A stretch of 64,000 bases of DNA from Bacteroidales bacterium. Lineage in GTDB: Bacteria > Bacteroidota > Bacteroidia > Bacteroidales > Lentimicrobiaceae. The position numbers were made by a program, and so were the translations under genes. The notes under the pieces were generated by a model, which had not been told where the DNA came from, made no database searches, and worked only from the letters and a program-made list of their open reading frames with translations. The stretch spans positions 62,001 through 126,000 of the forward strand of contig JADIZB010000019.1 in the NCBI GenBank assembly GCA_016705005.1. Direction: 5' to 3'. This document shows, in pieces, positions 10,065 through 19,016 of the stretch (the first letter of the stretch is position 1; every line of letters starts with the position of its first letter).

Positions 10065-11051
10065 TCAGCTATGGTCGTTGAGGAATCCGGCGATTTCACC
10101 GGTTTGCTGATCCTTCATACATCTGAAGTGGCCTTCCGGACAATGATCAAACCCTATTTTACTGCACGGACGGCATGAGAGCCCTTTGACTTCTGAAATC
10201 AGATGATCTGATACCTGAGGCAGATAAGGGTACATCCCCAATTCGGGCACTGTATTTCCCCACACCGAAACAATGGGTTTTCTGAAAGCTGCTGCAATGT
10301 GCATCAGCCCGGTATCGTTTGTAAGGATGGCCCTGGCCTGCCTTACCAGTGAGGCTGATTGAAACAGGTTATACATTCCGCAGGCATTGAATATCCGGAT
10401 TCCCGGAGCAGATGAAATTTCTTCCCCCCTCTGCCTGTCCTCCACCCCCCCGAGCAATACAACGGGCACATTCAACAGCCGGCAGATTTCTATGACCTTA
10501 TTGCCCGGTAATATCTTTGTGTTGTGTTTTCCACCTATCACAACAGCAACATATCCTTTACTGAATGGTTCAGGAAGCGAACCCGGATCAATTTCAAATC
10601 CCTGAGGAATAAAGAAATCCAGACCCTGTCCGTCGTTGGAAACTCCCAGACATTCAACGGCCTTCATATATCGGTCTACAATATGGACCTCCGGCATAAA
10701 AGATGTCTTGAATCTGACAAGCAGCCATTTTTGAAAATTCAGCTTATTGAAACTGCTGTAAGGCCTTCTTAAACCCAGGATTACCCTGAATGACCGGAGA
10801 TTTTTGTGTAGGTCAATTATATGATCGTATGATTCTTTTTTCAATAACGGCAATACTTCCTGAACGTTTTCCTTAATCTTGAAAACCCTGGAAATATAAG
10901 GATTATTCTCCGCCAGGGAAGCAAATCTTTCCTTGGTGAGAAAATGGATTTCTACCCCGCCCTGTATCTGGTGAAGGCATCTGACCACCGGTGAAGTCAG
11001 GACGATATCACCGATCGAACTGAAACGTATAACAAGAACTTTCCGGGGCAT
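10065..11051 (-). CDS. Glycosyltransferase family 9 (heptosyltransferase-like)
   Basis: Transfers a sugar, typically heptose, to the lipopolysaccharide core at the inner membrane face. The start is placed at 11051, where MPRKVLVIRFSSIGD begins the first Rossmann strand; the reading frame stays open 31 codons further upstream but that extension has no family-like sequence. The C-terminal half has TNDTGLMHIAAAFRKPIVSVWG, split around the nucleotide-sugar binding site that is diagnostic of GT9, and a Cys-containing SCRPC segment near the end. At 328 residues it has the usual family length. There are no other LPS genes nearby. Confidence 0.9.
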   Translation of the reverse strand: MPRKVLVIRFSSIGDIVLTSPVVRCLHQIQGGVEIHFLTKERFASLAENNPYISRVFKIKENVQEVLPLLKKESYDHIIDLHKNLRSFRVILGLRRPYSSFNKLNFQKWLLVRFKTSFMPEVHIVDRYMKAVECLGVSNDGQGLDFFIPQGFEIDPGSLPEPFSKGYVAVVIGGKHNTKILPGNKVIEICRLLNVPVVLLGGVEDRQRGEEISSAPGIRIFNACGMYNLFQSASLVRQARAILTNDTGLMHIAAAFRKPIVSVWGNTVPELGMYPYLPQVSDHLISEVKGLSCRPCSKIGFDHCPEGHFRCMKDQQTGEIAGFLNDHS

Positions 11052-11156
11052 TTTTTCTTTTTGATCTGAAAGCAAATTTAACTGATTTGGACTTCGATGT
11101 GCAAACTGCAGTAAATTAATGGCTTTGCCGGAGACAGACGACATCCCTCAAATTAT

Positions 11157-11164
11157 TAACTTTG
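11157..11164 (+). promoter_or_regulatory. Promoter -7 element immediately before tatD-like gene
   Basis: TAACTTTG matches TAnnTTTG and ends only four bases before the ATG at 11169. Transcription would then begin at or very near the start codon, giving an almost leaderless mRNA. Confidence 0.5.
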
Positions 11165-11168
11165 CATC

Positions 11169-11954
11169 ATGTTATTTATAGATACGCATACCCATCTTTA
11201 CCTGGATGAATTTGACAATGACCGCAGGCAGGTCGTGGAGAACGCATTATCAGCCGGTGTTACCGGCTTGTTTCTGCCCAACATCGACAGCAAAACGGTG
11301 AGTCCGATGCTACAGCTCTGTGAATCTTTTCCTGAATACTGCTACCCTATGATCGGTCTTCATCCAACCTCAGTAAAGGAAGATTATATGGCTGAGATTG
11401 CCCATGTGGAAAGCTGGCTGAGCACCCATCACTTTTATGGTATAGGGGAATGCGGCCTCGATTACTACTGGGATAAGACTTTTACCCGGGAACAGGAATT
11501 TGTTTTCAGGCACCACATTGAGCTGGCAATGGCATATCACCTTCCGCTGATTGTTCATATCAGGGATTCGTTTAACGAAGTTATTCAGATATTAAAGGAT
11601 GTGAACAAGCCGGACCTAAAGGGCATTTTCCACTGCTTTTCCGGAAGTATTGAGCAGGCAAAGCAAGCCATCGGGTTTGGTTTCAGCCTGGGATTGGGAG
11701 GGGTTATTACTTTTAAGAACAACCGGATGCAGGAAACCCTGAAACATATAGATCTGAAACACCTTGTGCTTGAAACAGACGCACCCTTCCTTGCACCTGT
11801 GCCTCACCGGGGTAAGCGCAATGAGCCATCCTTCATCCCGTTGATTGCACAAAAAATCGCAGAAATAAAGAACATAAGTACGGAAGAAGTTGCAGAAACC
11901 ACAACCGGCAATGCAATGAAACTTTTCGGGATTAAACCCGGACCTGAAGCTTAA
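11169..11954 (+). CDS. TatD family metal-dependent hydrolase/deoxyribonuclease
   Basis: A 261-residue TIM-barrel metal hydrolase of the TatD family, which in characterised members is a Mg-dependent 3'-5' exonuclease acting in DNA repair. Visible metal-site residues are the HTH pair in DTHTHLYL near the start, the Glu in GECGLDYYW, His in IVHIRDS, His in FHCFSGS and Asp in LETDAPFL. Length and motif order match the family. The segment LETDAPFLAPVPHRGKRNEP is the classical C-terminal signature. Confidence 0.95.
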   Translation: MLFIDTHTHLYLDEFDNDRRQVVENALSAGVTGLFLPNIDSKTVSPMLQLCESFPEYCYPMIGLHPTSVKEDYMAEIAHVESWLSTHHFYGIGECGLDYYWDKTFTREQEFVFRHHIELAMAYHLPLIVHIRDSFNEVIQILKDVNKPDLKGIFHCFSGSIEQAKQAIGFGFSLGLGGVITFKNNRMQETLKHIDLKHLVLETDAPFLAPVPHRGKRNEPSFIPLIAQKIAEIKNISTEEVAETTTGNAMKLFGIKPGPEA

Positions 11955-12108
11955 CTGCAAAGGCTATCGGTTGTTAATCAGGCACCGGTGCATTAACTGA
12001 TCTGTTGATTATTTTATCGAAACGAATGGTCTGACCTGTAAAATCATGTCTGCAGAAGCCGCAGAAAGTTAGATAATTATTACTTTTTATACCACTAAAC
12101 TGAAACAG

Positions 12109-13134
12109 ATGGACACAAGCATACTGGTGATATATACAGGGGGAACCATAGGAATGATAAAGGATCCGAAAACCGGAGCCCTTGCCCCTTTCAACTTTGA
12201 TGCCCTGTACAAGCATATTCCTATACTTGAAAACTTTAATTACCGGATCGATTCTTTCTGCTTCGATCCCCTGATCGATTCATCCAATATGAAACCGGCA
12301 TTCTGGATCAGGCTGGCTGAAGTTATTGAAGCCAACTATGAAAAGTATGATGGATTCGTTGTTTTGCACGGAACCGACACTATGGCCTACACCGCATCAG
12401 TGCTAAGCTTCATGCTCGAAAATCTGAATAAGCCGGTTGTTTTTACCGGATCACAGCTTCCCATGGGTGTCCTGAGAACTGATGGGCGCGAAAACTTTAT
12501 CAATGCCATTGAAATCGCAGCAGCCCGGGAGGATCAAACACCCATAGTTCCTGAAGTAAGCATCTGCTTCGAAAACAGGTTGATGCGTGGCAACCGCACC
12601 AACAAATTCAATGCAGAGAACTTCAACGCATTTCTGAGTGGAAACTATCCTTTGCTTGCCCAGGTAGGTGTACACATCAGGTACAATCCGCAATACATCC
12701 TGAGACCCAATTTTAAAATGCTGAAAGTCCATAAGCAGCTTGACCCCAATGTAGCCATTCTTAAACTATTCCCGGGAATTACAGAAAATGTTATTCAGAG
12801 TATTCTGGGCATAAGGGATCTGAAAGCAATCATCCTTGAGACTTATGGGGCCGGCAATGCACCGACCGACGAATGGTTTATCAGGGATCTGAAATCTGCC
12901 ATTGCCGGAGGGATCACGATTTTCAATGTAACCCAGTGCAAAGGGGGGTCTGTTGAGATGGGTAAATATGAAACCAGCGTCCAGCTCGAAAGCATCGGAG
13001 TGGTCGGCGGATTCGATATAACCACAGAATCGGCCATTGCTAAAACCATGTTTCTTCTTGGAGAAGGCTATTCGGGAAGAGAACTTGCCATGAAATTGCA
13101 GTCTCCCCTGCGCGGTGAGTTAACAATCGAGTAA
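12109..13134 (+). CDS. ansA: Type I asparaginase
   Basis: Hydrolyses L-asparagine to aspartate and ammonia in the cytoplasm. At 341 residues, without a signal peptide, it fits the type I (cytoplasmic) group. The first catalytic Thr motif is TGGTIGM at residues 10-16 and the second motif is HGTDTMAYTAS near residue 87. The GSQLPM segment near residue 118 and the C-terminal lobe are also present. It stands alone, between the TatD gene and tRNA-Ser. Confidence 0.94.
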   Translation: MDTSILVIYTGGTIGMIKDPKTGALAPFNFDALYKHIPILENFNYRIDSFCFDPLIDSSNMKPAFWIRLAEVIEANYEKYDGFVVLHGTDTMAYTASVLSFMLENLNKPVVFTGSQLPMGVLRTDGRENFINAIEIAAAREDQTPIVPEVSICFENRLMRGNRTNKFNAENFNAFLSGNYPLLAQVGVHIRYNPQYILRPNFKMLKVHKQLDPNVAILKLFPGITENVIQSILGIRDLKAIILETYGAGNAPTDEWFIRDLKSAIAGGITIFNVTQCKGGSVEMGKYETSVQLESIGVVGGFDITTESAIAKTMFLLGEGYSGRELAMKLQSPLRGELTIE

Positions 13135-13349
13135 AAATGGCAGCCTGAATCCGGAAATAAGAAAAGAAGAAAGGTTTCTTATGAGCTAAGCCGCATAAAC
13201 AGACTTGTATATTTCATTGATTATCTAATATTTAATGTGTTATCTTATTCAGAATCAGAAAAAATAATGGCTTACCAATTCGATCCGCTTTTTTTTGTAT
13301 TTTAGCGCCCTGTAAAAAACAATAAAGGGCGTAAAATTGAGCCTGTTAC

Positions 13350-13440
13350 GGAGAGATGGCCGAGTGGTCGAAGGCGCACGCCTGGAAAGTGTGTATATGC
13401 CAAAAGCGTATCATGGGTTCGAATCCCATTCTCTCCGCCA
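13350..13440 (+). tRNA. tRNA-Ser (anticodon GGA)
   Basis: A class II tRNA cloverleaf. The acceptor arms GGAGAGA (13350-13356) and TCTCTCC (13430-13436) pair perfectly. The anticodon loop CTGGAAA is closed by CACGC/GTGTG, with anticodon GGA at 13384-13386, reading serine codons UCC and UCU. A long variable arm follows, then the T arm with TTCGAAT, discriminator G and an encoded CCA end. Confidence 0.97.
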
Positions 13441-13524
13441 AACCATTGATGATAATTGATAATTCACACAATAAACTGAAACAAAAACAAGTTCCTTTTT
13501 AAACAAAATCAATAACCATTAACT

Positions 13525-14355
13525 ATGAAAAAATTAATTGCGTTTTTGACGGTAGCAGGAATGCTCACATTTGGAGTAACCAGCGTTGTTATGGCCCAGG
13601 ATCAGCCTGCAGCCCAGACTGAACAGGCAGCCACAGATTCAGCCCAGGCCAACCAGGCCGTTGCAGATTCTGCCGCAGCCCCACAGGAAACCCTTGTTGC
13701 TGAAGAAGAAGCTCCTCTTTCATTTCACCAGGTGCTGAAACAGAAATTTATTGAAGGGGGTGCCGTCTGGATGTTCCCGATTCTCTTTGTACTTATCCTT
13801 GGTCTTGGTTTGGTTATTGAAAGGATTTTGTATCTCAATCTCTCTACAACCAATACCCAGAAACTTCTGAACAAAGTCGAAACAGCCCTTGAAATGGAAG
13901 GTATTGCAGCTGCCAAAGAAATCTGCAAAAATACCCGGGGCCCTGTTGCAAGTATTTTTTATCAGGGGTTGGACCGTCACGCTGAAGGCCTTGAGATTGT
14001 TGAGAAATCAATCGTTTCCTATGGTGGCGTTTTAATGGGTCGTCTTGAAAACAACCTTTCATGGGTAGCTTTGTTTATTGCTCTTGCTCCTATGCTCGGG
14101 TTCCTCGGTACAGTTGTCGGTATGGTTCAGGCTTTCGACGCTATTGAAGCAGCCGGTGATATTTCACCAACTGTTGTTGCCGGTGGTATGAAAGTGGCTC
14201 TGTTAACAACCGTATTCGGTCTGATCGTAGCTATTATCCTTCAGATTTTCTATAACTATCTGCTTGCTAAAATTGATAGCATAGTTAACTCAATGGAAGA
14301 TGCTACCATTTCCTTTATGGATATCCTGGTTAAAAACAAAAACACTAAAAAATAA
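13525..14355 (+). CDS. exbB: MotA/TolQ/ExbB family proton channel protein
   Basis: A 276-residue inner-membrane protein that, with ExbD, uses the proton gradient to energise TonB-dependent outer-membrane transport. It has an N-terminal signal-like hydrophobic segment (residues 1-24), then an Ala/Gln-rich linker (about 25-65). The three-helix ExbB core follows, with its first helix near residue 80-98 and the conserved C-terminal pair around LAPMLGFLGTVVGMVQAF and GGMKVALLTTVFGLIVAI. It is the first gene of a tightly packed run with a small membrane protein and two ExbD-like proteins, ending at a strong terminator. No tonB gene is adjacent. Confidence 0.94.
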   Translation: MKKLIAFLTVAGMLTFGVTSVVMAQDQPAAQTEQAATDSAQANQAVADSAAAPQETLVAEEEAPLSFHQVLKQKFIEGGAVWMFPILFVLILGLGLVIERILYLNLSTTNTQKLLNKVETALEMEGIAAAKEICKNTRGPVASIFYQGLDRHAEGLEIVEKSIVSYGGVLMGRLENNLSWVALFIALAPMLGFLGTVVGMVQAFDAIEAAGDISPTVVAGGMKVALLTTVFGLIVAIILQIFYNYLLAKIDSIVNSMEDATISFMDILVKNKNTKK

Positions 14356-14361
14356 TTAACT

Positions 14362-14688
14362 ATGGATAGTCTCATCAATATTGGTATAATAATTACCTAC
14401 ATTTTACTTGCCGTAACTGTCGCAGGAGCAGTGATTTTCCCGATTGTTCATACGCTGGGCGATCTGAAAAAGGCAAAAGGTGGGCTTATCGGAGTTGCAC
14501 TGTTTCTGGTAGTATTTCTGATTTCTTACGCTGTTTCTCCGGTTGAAACCGGGCCTTTCTATGAGAAATTTGAGATTTCGCCAAACCTTTCCAAGGTTAT
14601 TGGTGGAGGACTTGTCGCTACCTATATTTTTACTGTGGCAGTTGTAGCAAGTATTGTCTACTCACAGGTATCTAAGTGGATTAAATAA
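14362..14688 (+). CDS. Small membrane protein in exbB-exbD operon
   Basis: A 108-residue protein with three predicted transmembrane helices (about residues 5-30, 42-62 and 85-105) and no recognised catalytic motif. It starts six bases after the exbB stop and ends 21 bases before exbD. Small membrane proteins in this position recur in Bacteroidota Exb operons, so a role in assembly or energisation of the ExbB/ExbD complex is plausible but inferred from position only. Confidence 0.8.
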   Translation: MDSLINIGIIITYILLAVTVAGAVIFPIVHTLGDLKKAKGGLIGVALFLVVFLISYAVSPVETGPFYEKFEISPNLSKVIGGGLVATYIFTVAVVASIVYSQVSKWIK

Positions 14689-14709
14689 CAAACCTTAAAA
14701 GGTCTAATT

Positions 14710-15282
14710 ATGGCACGAAAAGTTCCCGAAATCAATGCCGGGTCAATGGCCGACATTGCCTTCCTGCTACTGATCTTTTTCCTTGTTACCACAACAATGG
14801 ATACTGATTCAGGAATTGTCAGAAGGTTACCGCCACCACCGGATCTTACAGTGATTCCACCCCCGATTAAAGAGCGAAATGTTTTTAATGTTCTGATTAA
14901 CAGAAGCGATCGGCTGTTTGTTGATGGACGCATCGGAGATATTAAAACACTCCGTGCAGATACAAAAGAATTCCTTTCTAATCCAAATAATCTGGATGAA
15001 CTACCGGAGAAAAGGCTTGAGACGATTAAAAACCTTGGCCCTTATAATATTAGTAAAGGAATTATTTCACTTAAGAACGACAGGGGTACTTCATATGATA
15101 TGTACATTCAGGTACAGAATGAACTAACTGCTGCCGTTAATGAATTAAGAGATGAGCTTTCAAAACAAAAATTCGGGGTTAAGTTCTCTGAACTTACCAA
15201 TGAAGACTATGTGCAGGCCATTCAGAAAGCAATTCCGATGTCAATTTCAGAAGCTGAACCCGAGAATATAGGAGGAAAGTAA
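14710..15282 (+). CDS. exbD: ExbD/TolR family biopolymer transport protein (first copy)
   Basis: A 190-residue single-span inner-membrane protein. The N-terminal segment INAGSMADIAFLLLIFFLV carries the transmembrane Asp of the ExbD/TolR proton path. The rest is a periplasmic domain that is longer than usual, with an insertion rich in charged residues between about 75 and 130. It lies directly before a second ExbD-like gene, one base apart. Confidence 0.92.
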   Translation: MARKVPEINAGSMADIAFLLLIFFLVTTTMDTDSGIVRRLPPPPDLTVIPPPIKERNVFNVLINRSDRLFVDGRIGDIKTLRADTKEFLSNPNNLDELPEKRLETIKNLGPYNISKGIISLKNDRGTSYDMYIQVQNELTAAVNELRDELSKQKFGVKFSELTNEDYVQAIQKAIPMSISEAEPENIGGK

Positions 15283-15283
15283 T

Positions 15284-15757
15284 ATGCCAAGATTTAAAAA
15301 AGACAAGTCTGGGGAACTTCCGGCAATCAGCACTTCTTCCATGCCGGATATTATCTTTATGTTACTCTTCTTCTTTATGGTAACAACCACAATGCGTGAA
15401 GTTACTATTAAAGTACGCATCAAGGCTCCCGAAGCAACTGAGGTTCAAAAACTTGAAAAAAAATCCCTTGTCAGCTTTATTTACATTGGCCCTCCAATGC
15501 AATCAAAGCTCTATGGAACAGAGTCACGAATTCAATTAAACGATAGTTTTCGCGCTGTTGCTGATATCCCTGAGTTCATTTTCAAGGAAAGGGAGGATAG
15601 AAATGAAGCCGACAGACCTTTACTTACAACATCCCTTAAGGTTGACAAGGAAGTAAGAATGGGCGTGGTGACAGATGTAAAGCAGGAACTTCGTAAAGTA
15701 GGTGCTTTCAAAATCAATTATTCGACCCGAAAAGGAGCGAATAAAACAAATGATTAG
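15284..15757 (+). CDS. exbD: ExbD/TolR family biopolymer transport protein (second copy)
   Basis: A 157-residue paralogue of the preceding protein, with the transmembrane motif STSSMPDIIFMLLFFFMV and its conserved Asp, followed by a periplasmic domain. The GGAGGAAAGTAAT ribosome-binding stretch overlaps the end of the previous gene, so the two are probably translationally coupled. Paired unequal ExbD subunits are common in Bacteroidota and may form a heteromeric stator. Confidence 0.92.
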   Translation: MPRFKKDKSGELPAISTSSMPDIIFMLLFFFMVTTTMREVTIKVRIKAPEATEVQKLEKKSLVSFIYIGPPMQSKLYGTESRIQLNDSFRAVADIPEFIFKEREDRNEADRPLLTTSLKVDKEVRMGVVTDVKQELRKVGAFKINYSTRKGANKTND

Positions 15758-15777
15758 ATTGTCAAAACAATATGTTT

Positions 15778-15817
15778 AACAAAGGGGGCTCAGATCTGAG
15801 TCCCCTTTGTTTTTTTT
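15778..15817. terminator. Strong rho-independent terminator after exb operon
   Basis: A 15-bp near-perfect stem (one G-T pair) from 15778 to 15811 with loop GATC is followed by a T run. The A-rich left flank and the convergent gene ending at 15838 make it likely to work in both directions. Confidence 0.9.
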
Positions 15818-15837
15818 CACACCATAAAATCGGTTTG

Positions 15838-17238
15838 TTAAAAATCAAACTCTTCTCCGATTGTTGGAATCTCAATATTATGAAACCCGGCAGCCTGAAG
15901 TCTTTCACGATAAGCTGTCTGCGCTTCAATTTCACCATGAACCAGGAAAACTTTCCTGACCTGCCTTTTATCCTGACATCCAATAAATTCAGCCATTTCG
16001 GCTGCATCGGCATGACCACTGAAAGCTTCTATCCGCTCTATTTTTGCCCTGACTTCATGCAGAACCCCGTATATTGAAACTTCCTTATCGCCCCTGAGGA
16101 TACGCGCACCCAGGGTTGAAGGTGCACAATATCCGACAGCCAGAATGGTGTTCTTCGGATCACTGATGTTGTTGGCAATATGATGCTTGATTCGTCCGGC
16201 TTCCATCATTCCCGATGCTGAAATAATGATGCATGGTTCTTTCATCTCATTCAGCTTTTTAGAATCTTCAGCCAGCTTAATGTAGTGAAGTGAACTGAAA
16301 CCGAAGGGGTCAGGATCTGTTTCCATTACTTTGATAACTTCATTATTGAAACATTCCGGATGTACCCTGAATATTTCAGTAGCATTGACGGCCAGAGGGC
16401 TGTCGACATAAATCCTGATTTTCGGGAGTTGCCCGTCGTTGAAATAATTGTTCAATACATGAACCAACTCCTGGGTACGACCGATAGCAAATGACGGTAT
16501 AATAACTTTTCCCCTTCTGTCGACACAGGTTTCCCTGATAACCCGGAGCAATTCACCTTCAGCACTCTGCAATGCCGGGTGCAACCGATCGCCATAGGTG
16601 GATTCGGTAATCAGGTAATCGCACTGCGGAAACGGATCCGGAGGGCGGAGTATCCTGTTCTCAGGTCTGCCGATATCGCCTGTGTATGCGAGGCGGGTCA
16701 TCACACCCTTTTCTGTGATCTCAAAGTTGGCCACCCCACTGCCAAGCATGTGCCCGGTATTGGTGAATCTGACTTTGATATCCTGATCAATATAAAACTT
16801 CCGATTGTAGGGAACCCCGATAAACAGCTCCATACATTTCAAGGCATCCTCCTTTGTATACAGAGGCTCAACCGGTGGTAGTTTCTGATGCGCACGTTTC
16901 TTATTAAACCGCTCGGTATCACTCTCCTGGATATGACCACTGTCGGGGAGCATAATGGCACACAGATCACGGGTGGCATGAGTACAGATTACCGATCCCC
17001 TGAACCCCTTTCTGTAAAAATATGGGATCAGACCGGAATGGTCAATGTGACCATGGGTAAGAATAATATGATCCACATCCACAGGGTTGATCCCAATGTT
17101 GCGGTTCATTGCATCGGTGTCAAGACCTTTACCCTGATAAATACCGCAATCCAGTAATAATCTTTTTCCGGAAGCCAGGGTAATCAGGTGCTTGCTTCCG
17201 GTTACCTCACGGGCGGCACCTAAAAATTTGATTTTCAT
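15838..17238 (-). CDS. MBL-fold beta-CASP ribonuclease-like protein
   Basis: A 466-residue metallo-beta-lactamase/beta-CASP protein of the type that processes RNA in bacteria and archaea (CPSF73-like). The zinc motif HGHIDHSG is near residue 61-68, the second His is in NTGHMLGSG, and TYGD near residue 215 is present. The beta-CASP domain shows SASGMMEAGRIKHH and the C-terminal motif FSGHADAAEM, with the final His in LVHGE. The substrate is inferred from the family. It is a single gene between two convergent or divergent neighbours. Confidence 0.9.
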   Translation of the reverse strand: MKIKFLGAAREVTGSKHLITLASGKRLLLDCGIYQGKGLDTDAMNRNIGINPVDVDHIILTHGHIDHSGLIPYFYRKGFRGSVICTHATRDLCAIMLPDSGHIQESDTERFNKKRAHQKLPPVEPLYTKEDALKCMELFIGVPYNRKFYIDQDIKVRFTNTGHMLGSGVANFEITEKGVMTRLAYTGDIGRPENRILRPPDPFPQCDYLITESTYGDRLHPALQSAEGELLRVIRETCVDRRGKVIIPSFAIGRTQELVHVLNNYFNDGQLPKIRIYVDSPLAVNATEIFRVHPECFNNEVIKVMETDPDPFGFSSLHYIKLAEDSKKLNEMKEPCIIISASGMMEAGRIKHHIANNISDPKNTILAVGYCAPSTLGARILRGDKEVSIYGVLHEVRAKIERIEAFSGHADAAEMAEFIGCQDKRQVRKVFLVHGEIEAQTAYRERLQAAGFHNIEIPTIGEEFDF

Positions 17239-17281
17239 GATCAGAAAGTTTGTTATTTTCTATTCGGCCTGTAATTCAACC

Positions 17282-17289
17282 CAAACGTA
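17282..17289 (-). promoter_or_regulatory. Candidate -7 element of the beta-CASP gene
   Basis: On the minus strand this reads TACGTTTG, a TAnnTTTG match about 44 bases before the start codon. No -33 motif was found. Confidence 0.3.
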
Positions 17290-17480
17290 AGTGATTTTGT
17301 GATACCATGTCCGTTTATTGCAAAAATCATATTGATTTCTGCTGCGTTTCAGCTCAATTGACAGAAAACTGGCAAACCCCTCCGCAAATCATTCTTTAAC
17401 ATAAAACCAGGACTAACCATTTAACAGAAATCAATATGGTTTGATTTAGCGGTGGGTGGATTTTGAAGGCTGAAAATTGA

Positions 17481-17488
17481 TACTTTTG
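17481..17488 (+). promoter_or_regulatory. Candidate -7 element (TACTTTTG)
   Basis: TAnnTTTG match 26 bases before the start of the nucleoside-recognition membrane protein gene. A TTTG at 17462-17465 lies upstream at shorter than usual spacing. Confidence 0.4.
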
Positions 17489-17514
17489 AATTTTCTGGCA
17501 CGAAATACCCATTC

Positions 17515-18747
17515 ATGGTTTTAAACTACATCTGGATAGCCTTTTTTCTGATTGCCTTCATCGTTGGACTCATCCGGCTGATTTTTGGTGGCGACACCCT
17601 CATTTTTTCTGAAATGATGGGAGCTACTTTCGATATGGCCAAAACCGGTTTTGATATTTCTCTCGGTCTCACCGGAGTAATGACCCTGTGGATGGGGTTG
17701 ATGAAAGTTGGTGAAGCCGGGGGCATTGTCAACCTGATGTCGAAAGCCGTGGGCCCCCTTTTCAGTAAGTTGTTTCCCGGAATTCCGAAAGGCCATCCGG
17801 CCAGTGGATCCATCATGATGAACATTGCTGCAAATCTGCTGGGACTCGACAATGCTGCGACACCGCTAGGGTTAAAGGCAATGACTCAACTTCAGGAAAT
17901 TAATACTGATAAAGATACGGCTTCAAACCCGATGATCATGTTCCTGGTGCTGAATGCTTCAGGGCTGACACTGATTCCGGTGAGCATTATGGTTTACCGT
18001 GCACAGCTTGGAGCCGCTGATCCCTCTGATGTTTTTATTCCTATTCTGCTTGCAACCTTCTGCTCTACACTAACCGGAATTATCGCAGTATCTTTCTTTC
18101 AGAAGATTAACCTTTTCAATAGAATTATTCTCGCTTACCTTGGAGGATTCACGCTTTTGGTAGCATCCATCATCTGGTATTTCAGCACCATTTCTGAAGA
18201 ACAGGTGACGGTGATTTCCTCTGTTGCCGGAAATCTTATTCTTTTCGGGATCATTGCTTCATTTATCATTCTTGGGATGGTCAGGAAAATCAATGTTTAT
18301 GAGTCGTTTATTGAAGGAGCGAAAGAAGGTTTCAACATCAGCATCCGCATTATTCCATACCTGGTGGCAATACTAGTGGCTGTTGGCGTTTTCAGGGCCT
18401 GTGGTGCGATGGATTTCCTGGTGCAGGGGATCGGGAGTGGATTTGCTGCTCTGGGAATGAACACCGACTTTGTGGACGCCTTGCCCACTGCATTTATGAA
18501 ACCCCTGAGCGGATCAGGCGCCCGGGGTATGATGGTAGATACCATGAAAACCTATGGCGCCGATTCCTTCGCGGGACGTTTGTCGTGCATCTTTCAGGGT
18601 GCTGCCGATACCACCTTCTACATTGTTGCCGTCTATTTTGGTTCCGTTGGAATAAAAAAGACCCGTTATGCCATCACAGCCGGATTGCTCGCCGACCTGG
18701 CCGGGGTGATCGCCGCCATTTTTGTCGCCTACCTGTTTTTTCAATGA
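17515..18747 (+). CDS. Nucleoside recognition domain membrane protein (SpmA-SpmB fusion)
   Basis: A 410-residue polytopic membrane protein that fuses the two halves known as spore maturation proteins A and B. Two Gate/nucleoside-recognition repeats are visible: MTLWMGLMKVGEAGGIVNLM in the first half and ALPTAFMKPLSGSGARGMMV in the second. About ten hydrophobic segments are present. The first half carries the ANLLGLDNAATPLGLKAM motif typical of SpmA. The organism class does not sporulate, so the transported or sensed molecule is unknown. Confidence 0.88.
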   Translation: MVLNYIWIAFFLIAFIVGLIRLIFGGDTLIFSEMMGATFDMAKTGFDISLGLTGVMTLWMGLMKVGEAGGIVNLMSKAVGPLFSKLFPGIPKGHPASGSIMMNIAANLLGLDNAATPLGLKAMTQLQEINTDKDTASNPMIMFLVLNASGLTLIPVSIMVYRAQLGAADPSDVFIPILLATFCSTLTGIIAVSFFQKINLFNRIILAYLGGFTLLVASIIWYFSTISEEQVTVISSVAGNLILFGIIASFIILGMVRKINVYESFIEGAKEGFNISIRIIPYLVAILVAVGVFRACGAMDFLVQGIGSGFAALGMNTDFVDALPTAFMKPLSGSGARGMMVDTMKTYGADSFAGRLSCIFQGAADTTFYIVAVYFGSVGIKKTRYAITAGLLADLAGVIAAIFVAYLFFQ

Positions 18748-19016
18748 TCCATGTTTCAGCTTTTGATTGTCATCACCATTTCAACACTGTTTTCAGAACT
18801 TCATGACTGTTTTTCGGATTGAGGCAGGAAATCCGGTAGATGGATCTGAAAAAAGCATATTACAATAATGGGTTACCGGATAAAATGTGTATATTTAAGC
18901 ATACTTTTAAAGAACAAATCAGCATTAAAATATACTTATATTATATTGATACACATTGCTTTATTATCAATTATAAATCCTGCTGTTCATATTTCTATTT
19001 CAGGAAAACCTGATCC

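Noticed and set aside
13141..13349. Possible second tRNA or small RNA before tRNA-Ser
   Set aside because: No cloverleaf or hairpin with a T run is seen other than the tRNA-Ser itself.
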